64,000 nt of DNA from JBCCCJ01 sp039029315 (GTDB taxonomy: Bacteria; Bacteroidota; Bacteroidia; J057), in assembly GCA_039029315.1 (NCBI GenBank), contig JBCCGK010000013.1, forward strand, positions 98,798 through 162,797, written 5' to 3'. Below the pieces are notes generated by a model. It saw only the letters and a list, made by a program, of their open reading frames with translations. It was not told where the DNA came from and made no database searches. Position numbers and translations under genes: made by a program. Shown here one piece after another: positions 8,506 to 16,720 of the stretch; position 1 is the stretch's first letter; the number at the start of each line of letters is the position of its first letter.

Positions 8506-10425
8506 TCAATCTCCCCAATTCTCTCCGGAGATAGGAGGCTTCAAATAATGACGCTGTGTCTTTCTTCCCAATTCATAGGCCTCAAATGCTTCTTGTACTT
8601 CCTTGCTATCAGACACCTCAGAGACAGGAACTTCCCACCAGGCATATCCTTCCACGCCTTGATATCTGTCTGTTTCTACACAAATGACGGTGGTTCGATC
8701 TGTAGATTTAGCTTCAAGTAAAGCTTTGTTCAGAGAATTCAAGTCATTTGCTTTCAGCACAATAGCTCCCAGACTTTCTGCATTCTTTGCCAAATCTACT
8801 GGCAAGTATCTTTGCGCAGCTACCTCTGCTGCCAATTCATCTCCTCCAATCTGTCCACTCTCCGCGTCGCGGTATAGATAGCGTGTCCCAAACCCTTGTG
8901 TTCCCAGAGAGCGGGAGAGTCCTCCGATGCTGGCAAATCCCCGATTGTCTACCAGTACCAGTGTTAGTTTGAATCCTTCCTGAATGGAAGTAATGATCTC
9001 CTGAGACAACATGAGATAGCTCCCATCTCCTACCATCACATAGACCTCTCGACTGGGATCGGCCATTTTTGCGCCCAATCCTCCTGCAATCTCATATCCC
9101 ATACAGGAATAGCCATATTCCAGATGGAAGCCTTTGGGATTTCTGGTTCTCCATAGTTTGTGGAGATCTCCTGGCATACTCCCGGCCGCGCACAGCATGA
9201 TATCATTGGGATCAGATTGTTCATTGACAGCACCAATTACCTCTCCCTGACTTAAGCTGGGATGTCCAAGATGATAGATCTCACTGACTTTTTGATCCCA
9301 GCTGCGGTTATATTGATGGACTCTTGTCCGGTAGGCATCAGATACTGAATAATCTCCCAACAATTTGCTCAATTCCTCCAGACTCACCTTCGCATCTGCT
9401 ACAAGTGGGAGGGCACTATGTTTGTGGGAATCGAATTCTGCGATATTGAGGTTGATGAATCGCACATCGGGATTCTGGAAAGCAGATTTGGACTGGGTGG
9501 TAAAATCACTGTATCGCGTCCCAATTCCGATGATCAAGTCCGCTTCATTGGCTATGGCAACTGCTCCAGGGGTTCCAGTTACGCCACATGCTCCCAAATT
9601 TTCTACCTGATCATAATTAAGAGCTCCTTTTCCTGCAAAAGTCTCAGCAACAGGAATTCCCGTTTTACTCACCAGTTCTCTTAATATGTCTGTCGCATCG
9701 CTATAAATTGCTCCGCCTCCAGCAATAATCAAGGGTTGGCGGCTGGATTTGATCCATTCGGCTGCCTTGCGCAGCAAGGCTTGATCAGCTCTGGGTCGGC
9801 CGATATGCCAGATTCTTTGCTCAAATAATTCTTGTGGAAAATCAAATGCCTCAGCTTGCACATCTTGTGGCAGGCTCAGGGTAACAGTCCCTGTTTCGGA
9901 TTGAGAGGTCAACACCCGCATCACCTCTGGCAATGCGGTAATCAATTGTTCTGCCCGATTGATTCGATCCCAATATTTAGAGACAGGTTTGAAGCAATCA
10001 TTGACAGAAATATCCTGCGACCAGGCAGATTCCAGTTGTTGAAGAACTGGCGCCACATTTCGTCTGGCAAAAATATCTCCGGGAAGCAAGAGAACAGGGA
10101 TTCGGTTGATGGTGGCTGCGGCAGCGCCAGTAAGCATATTGGTGGCTCCCGGACCAATAGAACTCGTACAGGCAAAGGTGGACAAGCGATTGCGAACCTT
10201 TGCAAAGGCTGCGGCAGTGTGCACCATTGACTGCTCATTTCTACACTGATAGTAGGGAAATTCCGGATATTGCTTGAGTGCCTGACCAATTCCCGCTACA
10301 TTTCCATGCCCGAAGATTCCAAAACATCCAGCAAAGAATTTGTGTTTTTGGCCATCTCGGACTACATACTGCTGATGCAGATATTGAATCGTGGCTTGTG
10401 CCACAGTGAGTCGTTTTGTTTTCAT
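8506..10425 (-). CDS. iolD: 3D-trihydroxycyclohexane-1,2-dione acylhydrolase (ThDP enzyme)
   Basis: 639 aa from the ATG at 10425; a TTG two codons upstream is also open. The N-terminal ThDP fold starts with LTVAQATIQYLHQQYV and FGIFGHGNVAGIG, characteristic of IolD. The central domain carries GGGAIYSDA. The C-terminal ThDP/Mg site is GDGSYLM at about residue 465, with VDNRGF about 28 residues later. It hydrolyses the cyclic dione to 5-deoxy-glucuronate, opening the inositol ring. It starts 13 bp after the iolG2 stop. The 301-bp gap to iolE contains the MITE. Confidence 0.96.
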   Translation of the reverse strand: MKTKRLTVAQATIQYLHQQYVVRDGQKHKFFAGCFGIFGHGNVAGIGQALKQYPEFPYYQCRNEQSMVHTAAAFAKVRNRLSTFACTSSIGPGATNMLTGAAAATINRIPVLLLPGDIFARRNVAPVLQQLESAWSQDISVNDCFKPVSKYWDRINRAEQLITALPEVMRVLTSQSETGTVTLSLPQDVQAEAFDFPQELFEQRIWHIGRPRADQALLRKAAEWIKSSRQPLIIAGGGAIYSDATDILRELVSKTGIPVAETFAGKGALNYDQVENLGACGVTGTPGAVAIANEADLIIGIGTRYSDFTTQSKSAFQNPDVRFINLNIAEFDSHKHSALPLVADAKVSLEELSKLLGDYSVSDAYRTRVHQYNRSWDQKVSEIYHLGHPSLSQGEVIGAVNEQSDPNDIMLCAAGSMPGDLHKLWRTRNPKGFHLEYGYSCMGYEIAGGLGAKMADPSREVYVMVGDGSYLMLSQEIITSIQEGFKLTLVLVDNRGFASIGGLSRSLGTQGFGTRYLYRDAESGQIGGDELAAEVAAQRYLPVDLAKNAESLGAIVLKANDLNSLNKALLEAKSTDRTTVICVETDRYQGVEGYAWWEVPVSEVSDSKEVQEAFEAYELGRKTQRHYLKPPISGENWGD

Positions 10426-10438
10426 TTTCAAGGAGTAT

Positions 10439-11455
10439 TTATGATCCCAGGATTTCGCTCATAAGAATGGGGCGGTTCTCCTGCAGGGATCGTTTGGCGG
10501 CCAAGCCAACTGCCATAGACCGGAGGCCATCTTCACCTGAGATGGGCACAGCTTGTTGTTGCTGAACTGCATTGACAAAGGCGCGCATCTCTTCCCGATA
10601 GCTGTCCATATACCTTTCCAGAAAAAAGTATAACGGAAATGGTTCAGAGACAGATGTTTCCGAATAATACTTGTGTGTATCAGGCTTAACATTCTCAATC
10701 AGGGCCATGCCTTTGGAGCCAAAAATCTCCAATCGTTGATCATATCCATAAGTAGTTTTTCGGCTATTGTCAACCACTCCAAATGCCCCATTCTCAAATG
10801 TCAGAGTGGTCAGGGCAATATCAATATCATCATACTGCTCAATCTCAGGGCTGATCCGGATGGCTCCTTTGCTATAAACTTCCTTCACTTCACTCCCCAC
10901 AATAAATCTTGCCATATCGAAATCGTGAATGGCCTGATCCAGGAAAATCCCACCTGATAGGGCAATATAACTCAAGGGGGGGGGGCCTGGATCTCTACTG
11001 GTAATCTTGAGCATATAGGGATCCCCAATATCGCCGGACATAACCCGTTCGCGGATTCGCTGAAAATGTTTGTCAAACCTCCGATTAAATGCCACCATCA
11101 AAGGGGTTTGGTTGCTATTGGTGATATCCAGAATGCCCTGAACTTTTTCCAGTGACAGTTCCAGGGGTTTTTCGCAAAAAATAGCTTTCCCGGCATTGGA
11201 GGCTCGAATCACATATTCTGCATGACTATCACTGGGAGAGCAGATCACGATTGTATCTACTTCCGAATGATCGAGAAGATCCTGATAATCAGACGTTATT
11301 GTAGGAATGTTGAGATTCCTGGCAAAATTTTGACCTTCGGCCAGTGGTTCGGCGATGGCCACAACTTCCGCGTTGGGGATATGGTAGACCAGATTCTCCA
11401 GGTGAATTTTGCCAATCCGACCAATGCCAACCAAACCAATTTTGAGGGGAGTCAT
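10439..11455 (-). CDS. Second inositol 2-dehydrogenase-like Gfo/Idh/MocA oxidoreductase
   Basis: 338 aa from the ATG at 11455 (the frame extends to 11518 without plausible signals). Rossmann start IGLVGIGRIGKIHLENL, then EKPLELSLEKVQ, FNRRFDKHFQRI and the catalytic region QAIHDFDMARF. This matches inositol 2-dehydrogenases and their scyllo-inositol relatives (IolX/IolW type). It differs clearly from iolG1, so it is not a recent duplicate. A run of ten C residues (10976-10985, plus-strand G10) encodes Gly-Pro-Pro-Pro and is prone to slippage. The gene is coupled to iolD downstream and lies 213 bp after iolA. Confidence 0.85.
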   Translation of the reverse strand: MTPLKIGLVGIGRIGKIHLENLVYHIPNAEVVAIAEPLAEGQNFARNLNIPTITSDYQDLLDHSEVDTIVICSPSDSHAEYVIRASNAGKAIFCEKPLELSLEKVQGILDITNSNQTPLMVAFNRRFDKHFQRIRERVMSGDIGDPYMLKITSRDPGPPPLSYIALSGGIFLDQAIHDFDMARFIVGSEVKEVYSKGAIRISPEIEQYDDIDIALTTLTFENGAFGVVDNSRKTTYGYDQRLEIFGSKGMALIENVKPDTHKYYSETSVSEPFPLYFFLERYMDSYREEMRAFVNAVQQQQAVPISGEDGLRSMAVGLAAKRSLQENRPILMSEILGS

Positions 11456-11668
11456 GCGTAGTAGTTCTGTAATAAAAGTATGAAGGTAAAGTGTAAAGCC
11501 GACAAATACAGCATGCAAAAAAGTGGATCAGCCTCTTTTTATGATTTTGAGGTACCTTTATTTGGCACCTTAACTGAAAAATGATGGCGAATGCTGATCC
11601 GATTGCCTGTAGCAAGGAGACATCATTGCTATCCGAGGATCGGAAAGAGAACATGGCACAATGATCTA

Positions 11669-13135
11669 TCAGAACTTTCTATTCCACTCTTTAGGCCATC
11701 TTTCTACGACGACTTTGGTTTGGGTAAAAAATTCTACTGCGTGCATTCCCTGACCGTGAAGATCTCCAAAGAAACTATCCTTCCATCCTGAAAAAGGGAA
11801 CTGTGCCATGGGGGCTGCAACTCCAATATTGATTCCAATATTTCCTGCATCTGCATCATGTCGAAATCGTCTGGCATTCAGTCCACTACTTGTAAAGAGG
11901 CAGGCCATATTTCCATATTGGCCAGAGTTGATGAACTGTATGGCTTCATCTACAGTATCCAGATGGACGAGACTCATGACGGGCCCGAACACTTCTGTCT
12001 TGATGAGACTCCCATCCAAAGGAACATTCTCAATGATGGTTGGGGCGATGAAGTTGCCTTGTTCAAATCCAGAGATCGATGCCTGACGACCATCTACAAC
12101 CAATCTTCCTCCTTCTGAGACTCCTTGTTGGATCAATCCCTGAATGCGAGCCTTGCTTTCCGGCGAAATGACGGGCCCCATCTGTACGCCCTCATCCAAC
12201 CCAAATCCTGTTTTGCGTTGTTTGGCTTGTTCGACCAAACTTTCTGTAATGTGTTTGTGATCGCCTACCGTTACCACTACAGAAGCTGCAAGACAGCGCT
12301 GGCCTGCACAGCCGTACACACTGTCTGTCACGATCTGGGTTGTCATCTCTGGATCTGCATCTGGCAAAATCAGGATAGGGTTTTTGGCTCCACCTTGCGC
12401 CTGAACCCGTTTCCCGTTGGCTGTGCCCCTCGCATATACATAGCGTGCGACCTCCGTTGAGCCGACAAAACTGATCGCTCGAACCTTTGGGTGGTCAAGA
12501 ATGGCATCGACCACTTCTTTCTTCCCATGGACCATATTGATCACTCCCGGCGGCAGCCCAATCTGATCAATCAACTGGAATACCTTCTGCATGGTCAAGG
12601 GAACTTTTTCAGAAGGCTTGACGACAAAGGTATTCCCACAGGCGATGGCATATGGCAGGAACCAAAAGGAAATCATGCCTGGAAAATTGAACGGAAGAAT
12701 GGCTGCGCACACGCCCAAGGGTTGACGGATCATGTACTCATCTATGCCTCTCGCGATGTCTTCGGAAAATTGCCCTTGCATCATGGCCGGGATGCCACAA
12801 GCCATTTCGACATTTTCGATGGCTCGCCGCATTTCTCCAACAGACTCTCCATATGTCTTGCCACATTCCAGTGTGATGGTTCGGGCGATATCATCCAGAT
12901 TGTCTTCCAACAATTGTTTCAATCTGAATAAGGGTTGAATTCGTTCATGTGCAGGGGTATTTCGCCAATCAGGAAAGGCAGCCGAAGCTGCGGATACTGC
13001 TTTCTCTACCTCTTTGGCAGTACCCGTTGGGACTTTTGCAATCACCTGGAGATTGGCAGGATTGGTGACCTCCATCAGATCGGTATGACTTCCTGTCCAA
13101 TGATTGTTGATGTAGTTGTCAAGCGTTAGTGGCAT
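11669..13135 (-). CDS. iolA: CoA-acylating methylmalonate-semialdehyde dehydrogenase
   Basis: 488 aa, usual length for MmsA/IolA. The N-terminus DNYINNHWTGSHTDLMEVTNPA is typical of the family. The NAD-binding and acyl regions include PFNFPGMISFWFLPYAIACGN and FVGSTEVARY. The catalytic cysteine is in GQRCLAASV near residue 280, and the C-terminal motif is FPFSGWKDSFFGDLHGQG. The enzyme converts malonic semialdehyde to acetyl-CoA (IolA) or methylmalonate semialdehyde to propionyl-CoA (MmsA). Its place 33 bp after iolC supports the inositol role, but it may also serve valine breakdown. Confidence 0.95.
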   Translation of the reverse strand: MPLTLDNYINNHWTGSHTDLMEVTNPANLQVIAKVPTGTAKEVEKAVSAASAAFPDWRNTPAHERIQPLFRLKQLLEDNLDDIARTITLECGKTYGESVGEMRRAIENVEMACGIPAMMQGQFSEDIARGIDEYMIRQPLGVCAAILPFNFPGMISFWFLPYAIACGNTFVVKPSEKVPLTMQKVFQLIDQIGLPPGVINMVHGKKEVVDAILDHPKVRAISFVGSTEVARYVYARGTANGKRVQAQGGAKNPILILPDADPEMTTQIVTDSVYGCAGQRCLAASVVVTVGDHKHITESLVEQAKQRKTGFGLDEGVQMGPVISPESKARIQGLIQQGVSEGGRLVVDGRQASISGFEQGNFIAPTIIENVPLDGSLIKTEVFGPVMSLVHLDTVDEAIQFINSGQYGNMACLFTSSGLNARRFRHDADAGNIGINIGVAAPMAQFPFSGWKDSFFGDLHGQGMHAVEFFTQTKVVVERWPKEWNRKF

Positions 13136-13168
13136 AGTTGATATTTCGACTAAATTTTATTTCATCTT

Positions 13169-14197
13169 TTACAATCCTCCTCGCTCCTGAACAAATGTCA
13201 TCACTTCCTTATGAGTGGGCATGAAATTGGCGCATCCATGGTTCGTCACCAAAATGGCTCCACAGGCATTGCCCATTCGACAGGCTTTATATAAATCCCA
13301 TCCTTTCGTAAATCCATATAAAAATCCACCTGCAAACCCATCTCCTGCACCGAGAATATTCAGCACTTCTACTGGATATCCTGGCACGACAGTTTCCTTT
13401 CCTGACTTGTCATAGAAGGAGGCTCCTTTGGCTCCTCGCTTGACGACCAGAGTTTCGACTCCAAGATCGAGGATATTTTGGATGGCCTGATCCAGATTTC
13501 CCTTGATTTCAGGTGCAGAGATTTGCTGATGTTTGATAGATACCTGAGAGGAATCTGTCATGCTGGATGCAAGAATTTCTTCTTCTGTACCAATGGCAAT
13601 CTTGATCTGGGGAAGAAGTGCCCGAACGGTAATTCCATATGCTCTTGGATCATACCACTGATCTGCGCGAAAGTCCAGGTCGAGCAGGACATTGGCCCCT
13701 ACCCGATTGGCTTCTTCAGCTGCATAGAATGTAGCGGTCCTACTGGGATCTTTGCTCAGTGCTGTACCGGATAAGATCACAGACTTGAACTGGGCCAATG
13801 GAATGGCATTCACATGATCAATGTCCAAAGCAATGTCGGCACAATTGTCTCTGTAGTAAACTAGCGGGAATTTATCCGGCGGTTCTATCCCAAGAATGAC
13901 AGCTGAAGTTCGTTTCCCGTCGAGGGTTGGGATATAGTCCGTCACAATTCCTTCCTTATCCAGGAAATGTTTGAGGAACTTTCCTACTTGATCATTGCCA
14001 AGAGCGGTAAGCAGGACCGTCTTCAGTCCCAGCCGATTGCAACAAACAGCTATATTCGTTGCTGATCCTCCGACAAAGGCACCAAAGGAGTTTATGTCCT
14101 CAAAGGGTGCTCCTATGTCGTTGCTGTACAGATCAATAGAAGATCTGCCAAAGCTCAGGATATCGTATGTATTAGGGTTGGATTCCTCGTTTATCAT
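13169..14197 (-). CDS. iolC: 5-dehydro-2-deoxygluconokinase
   Basis: 342 aa PfkB-family kinase. It opens with YDILSFGRSSIDLYSNDIGAPF, the IolC pattern, followed by the glycine-rich GGSATNIAVCCNRLG. It closes with the ATP/catalytic motif NILGAGDGFAGGFLYGF near residue 290. It phosphorylates 2-deoxy-5-keto-gluconate. Many proteobacterial IolC proteins carry a C-terminal aldolase-like DUF2090 domain; this one does not. It is the first gene of the minus-strand iol run, 33 bp before iolA, so a cluster promoter should lie in 14198-14312. Confidence 0.93.
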   Translation of the reverse strand: MINEESNPNTYDILSFGRSSIDLYSNDIGAPFEDINSFGAFVGGSATNIAVCCNRLGLKTVLLTALGNDQVGKFLKHFLDKEGIVTDYIPTLDGKRTSAVILGIEPPDKFPLVYYRDNCADIALDIDHVNAIPLAQFKSVILSGTALSKDPSRTATFYAAEEANRVGANVLLDLDFRADQWYDPRAYGITVRALLPQIKIAIGTEEEILASSMTDSSQVSIKHQQISAPEIKGNLDQAIQNILDLGVETLVVKRGAKGASFYDKSGKETVVPGYPVEVLNILGAGDGFAGGFLYGFTKGWDLYKACRMGNACGAILVTNHGCANFMPTHKEVMTFVQERGGL

Positions 14198-14312
14198 GCC
14201 AAATATGGGTCCAGAGATCGAATCCCCTATAATAACAAGAGAATTTGATACCCGGAACTCTCATCTTGGATTATTTGCTGGCAAACGTTTGAAGGCTTCC
14301 AAAGAAACGTGT

Positions 14313-16508
14313 CTATTTTTTCACCACTTGCTTGCTATATCGATCCTGGCCAGTCTGAACAGTGACAATGTACATCCCTCCAGGAAGTCTACTCAAATCT
14401 ACTTGATGAGCTGGTCCTTCCATGTCCAGGGTGCCGCGCTTCAGGATTCTTCCTGATATATCAAGGACTTGCCACACAGCAGAGGTAGACAGGCTTTCAG
14501 GATGTTCCATCTTGATGTAGATCATTCCGCTGCTGGGATTGGGATATACGTTCAGATCTGTTTGACCATCCACCATTCCTACCGTTACTTCTACACGCTT
14601 GCTGTAGTCAAAGGTTCCATTGAAATCGACTTGTTTCAATCTGTAGAGGACAGTTCTTCCACTAAGGTCTCGCACGTCCGAATCAGAAAACGAATAATTC
14701 TGTACCGTGGTACTATTTCCTACTGAAGCAACTTTGTCAAGGGCTTCGTAGGTCTCGCCGTCTGCTGAGCGCTGAACCTCAAAGAATGCACTGTTTTGCT
14801 CTGTAGCGGTTGCCCAGACCAATCCCACTTGATTGTTCTCGAAAACCCCATCAAACATTAGCCATTCAACCGGAAAGAAAGATCCCCCCGACCGAAAGTC
14901 CATCTCACTGCCATCTTCATCTTCTGGATAGTCTCCCGGAGACTTGGAACTATTCGTTGAACTTTTGGTAAACAAATCATTGTCATATCCATCATCCAGA
15001 CCATCCTGGTCAGAATCAACATCCGTGGGTACACCTGAATTTGCGGGAGATCCACTGTCTGCATTTCCGTCACCATCACTGTCATGTGCTTCTACAGAAT
15101 CTTCTTCTTTGTCATTGTCAGAATCCAGATCCAGGTAATCCTTTGATCCATCCCCATCTGTATCAACTGGATTCAGCCCACTTCCTCCAAAGCCCGAGAT
15201 CTCATCATATACATCATCCAGGCCATCAGAATCCGAATCTACATTGTATGGCGAGTTGTAATTGCTCGTTTCCTGGGCTTCGAGATTGTCCACTACTCCA
15301 TCCCCGTCCGCATCGATGTCCAGGAAATTGGGGGAGTCATCTTCATCAAAATCTTCACTGGTCTCTGTCGAGTCTGTGATTCCATCATTATCACTATCGA
15401 GATCAGCCCAATTTGGCAACCCATCTTCATCAAAATCTCCATCTGAATCATTGATCCCATCACTATCTGTGTCAAAAAGGGAGGAAGTTGACCCACTCAA
15501 ATCACAGTTTACGCCCAATGTACAGCCTGAAACATCTGGCCCATCTGTAGGATCTGTATCATAGGAATCTACCAACCCATCTCCATCTGTATCCGTTGAT
15601 GTATCTGCCAAACCATTATTGTCAGCATCTGTACCCCCTGCCTCGACGATGTCATAGATGCCATCATTGTCAGAATCCAGATCCAGGGAATTACTCAGGG
15701 TATCGCTATCTGAATTGACGGGACATTCTGCATCAGAGTAATAGAAGCGAATATCATCAATGAAATTGCCGGTACTGTTATTCCCACTTGCAGTAGAGAT
15801 GGATTCGTATAAAAATCGTGTTATTGTCTGCCCTACCGGAACCGTGTATGTCCCTTTATACAAGGCCCATGATTTATTATTGGTCCCAAATCTTTCTATT
15901 TCAACTGCTGGACCAGCTGTTGGTCCGATCAGCAGCCTCATAGAATCGTCTTTGGTAGAACTTACCCGACCTCTATGGGCAAATGACCAGGTCATGATCG
16001 CTCCTGGAGTGGTTACAATATCCTGATAGAGAGCTGCATGTTTATTGGCATTGATTTCTGCAAACTGTACACCTTCATATGCATTTTTGCTCTGAAATCC
16101 GGATTCCCATATTTCTATTTTGCTGTCTGAAGCCGTGGTTTCCCACCCTGTTACATCTGACTCTAAATAGAGCAATGCCTGTGCCCCGCTCCCCCAGGTT
16201 TTGACAGGAGAGGGAGAAGCAGCATTGGCATCGGGCAACTCAAATCCGCCATTGATCACGGAGACCTGACCACTACTCGTCAGTCCCGAGCATTCCAGAT
16301 CATCCGGTATTCCATCATTGTCATCATCAAGATCATATATATCTACAACCCCATCTAAATCAGAATCCACAAGATCATCGCTGGTTTCGACTACCAAAAG
16401 AACTGAAGCAAGGATCATCCCTGCAATTTTTCCCGCCTTTCCGAGATGGGTTCTTAAGGAGGTACTTGATCTGGTACTCGTTTTTTGTGTAAATTTATTT
16501 CGGCTCAT
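14313..16508 (-). CDS. T9SS-sorted secreted protein with TSP3-like calcium repeats
   Basis: 731 aa. A basic N-terminus and a hydrophobic stretch (GKIAGMILASVLLVV) look like a long signal sequence. A first Asp-rich calcium-binding segment follows at about 44-75. A jelly-roll/lectin-like region lies around 80-260 (INGGFELPDA, FIDDIRFYYSDAECP). From about 263 to 539 the protein is a chain of DxDxDG-type thrombospondin type-3-like repeats (for example DLDSDNDGI). A fibronectin-like segment (WATATEQNSAFFEVQRS) precedes a T9SS C-terminal sorting domain (NVYPNPSSGMIYIKME, ending YSKQVVKK). It should be exported and anchored or released by T9SS. Ligand unknown. Confidence 0.85.
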   Translation of the reverse strand: MSRNKFTQKTSTRSSTSLRTHLGKAGKIAGMILASVLLVVETSDDLVDSDLDGVVDIYDLDDDNDGIPDDLECSGLTSSGQVSVINGGFELPDANAASPSPVKTWGSGAQALLYLESDVTGWETTASDSKIEIWESGFQSKNAYEGVQFAEINANKHAALYQDIVTTPGAIMTWSFAHRGRVSSTKDDSMRLLIGPTAGPAVEIERFGTNNKSWALYKGTYTVPVGQTITRFLYESISTASGNNSTGNFIDDIRFYYSDAECPVNSDSDTLSNSLDLDSDNDGIYDIVEAGGTDADNNGLADTSTDTDGDGLVDSYDTDPTDGPDVSGCTLGVNCDLSGSTSSLFDTDSDGINDSDGDFDEDGLPNWADLDSDNDGITDSTETSEDFDEDDSPNFLDIDADGDGVVDNLEAQETSNYNSPYNVDSDSDGLDDVYDEISGFGGSGLNPVDTDGDGSKDYLDLDSDNDKEEDSVEAHDSDGDGNADSGSPANSGVPTDVDSDQDGLDDGYDNDLFTKSSTNSSKSPGDYPEDEDGSEMDFRSGGSFFPVEWLMFDGVFENNQVGLVWATATEQNSAFFEVQRSADGETYEALDKVASVGNSTTVQNYSFSDSDVRDLSGRTVLYRLKQVDFNGTFDYSKRVEVTVGMVDGQTDLNVYPNPSSGMIYIKMEHPESLSTSAVWQVLDISGRILKRGTLDMEGPAHQVDLSRLPGGMYIVTVQTGQDRYSKQVVKK

Positions 16509-16720
16509 CCGATCGCATTTTGTACGAAAGTATTAAATGATCATTCATTAAAATATACTACAGAATACAAAATATAACACATGTAATAAGTGGGCGTCAA
16601 GATGAAAAATCAAAAAAAGATTGTGAACTCATCCCTTCCCAGGCAGGATTCGTCACATTCTTTTTCAATTGAACAGAAGAAAATAGAGTTTGGAACCAAA
16701 CGATCAAACTTCTATTCATT

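Noticed and set aside
11549..11570. Inverted repeat AGGTACC/GGCACCT after iolA as a terminator
   Set aside because: It has one mismatch and no T-run on the strand that would need it; evidence is too weak.
14890..15720. Short direct DNA repeats that could suggest a CRISPR or satellite array
   Set aside because: They are in frame and encode DxDxDG calcium repeats of the T9SS protein; unit length and spacing vary and there are no constant repeats or spacers.
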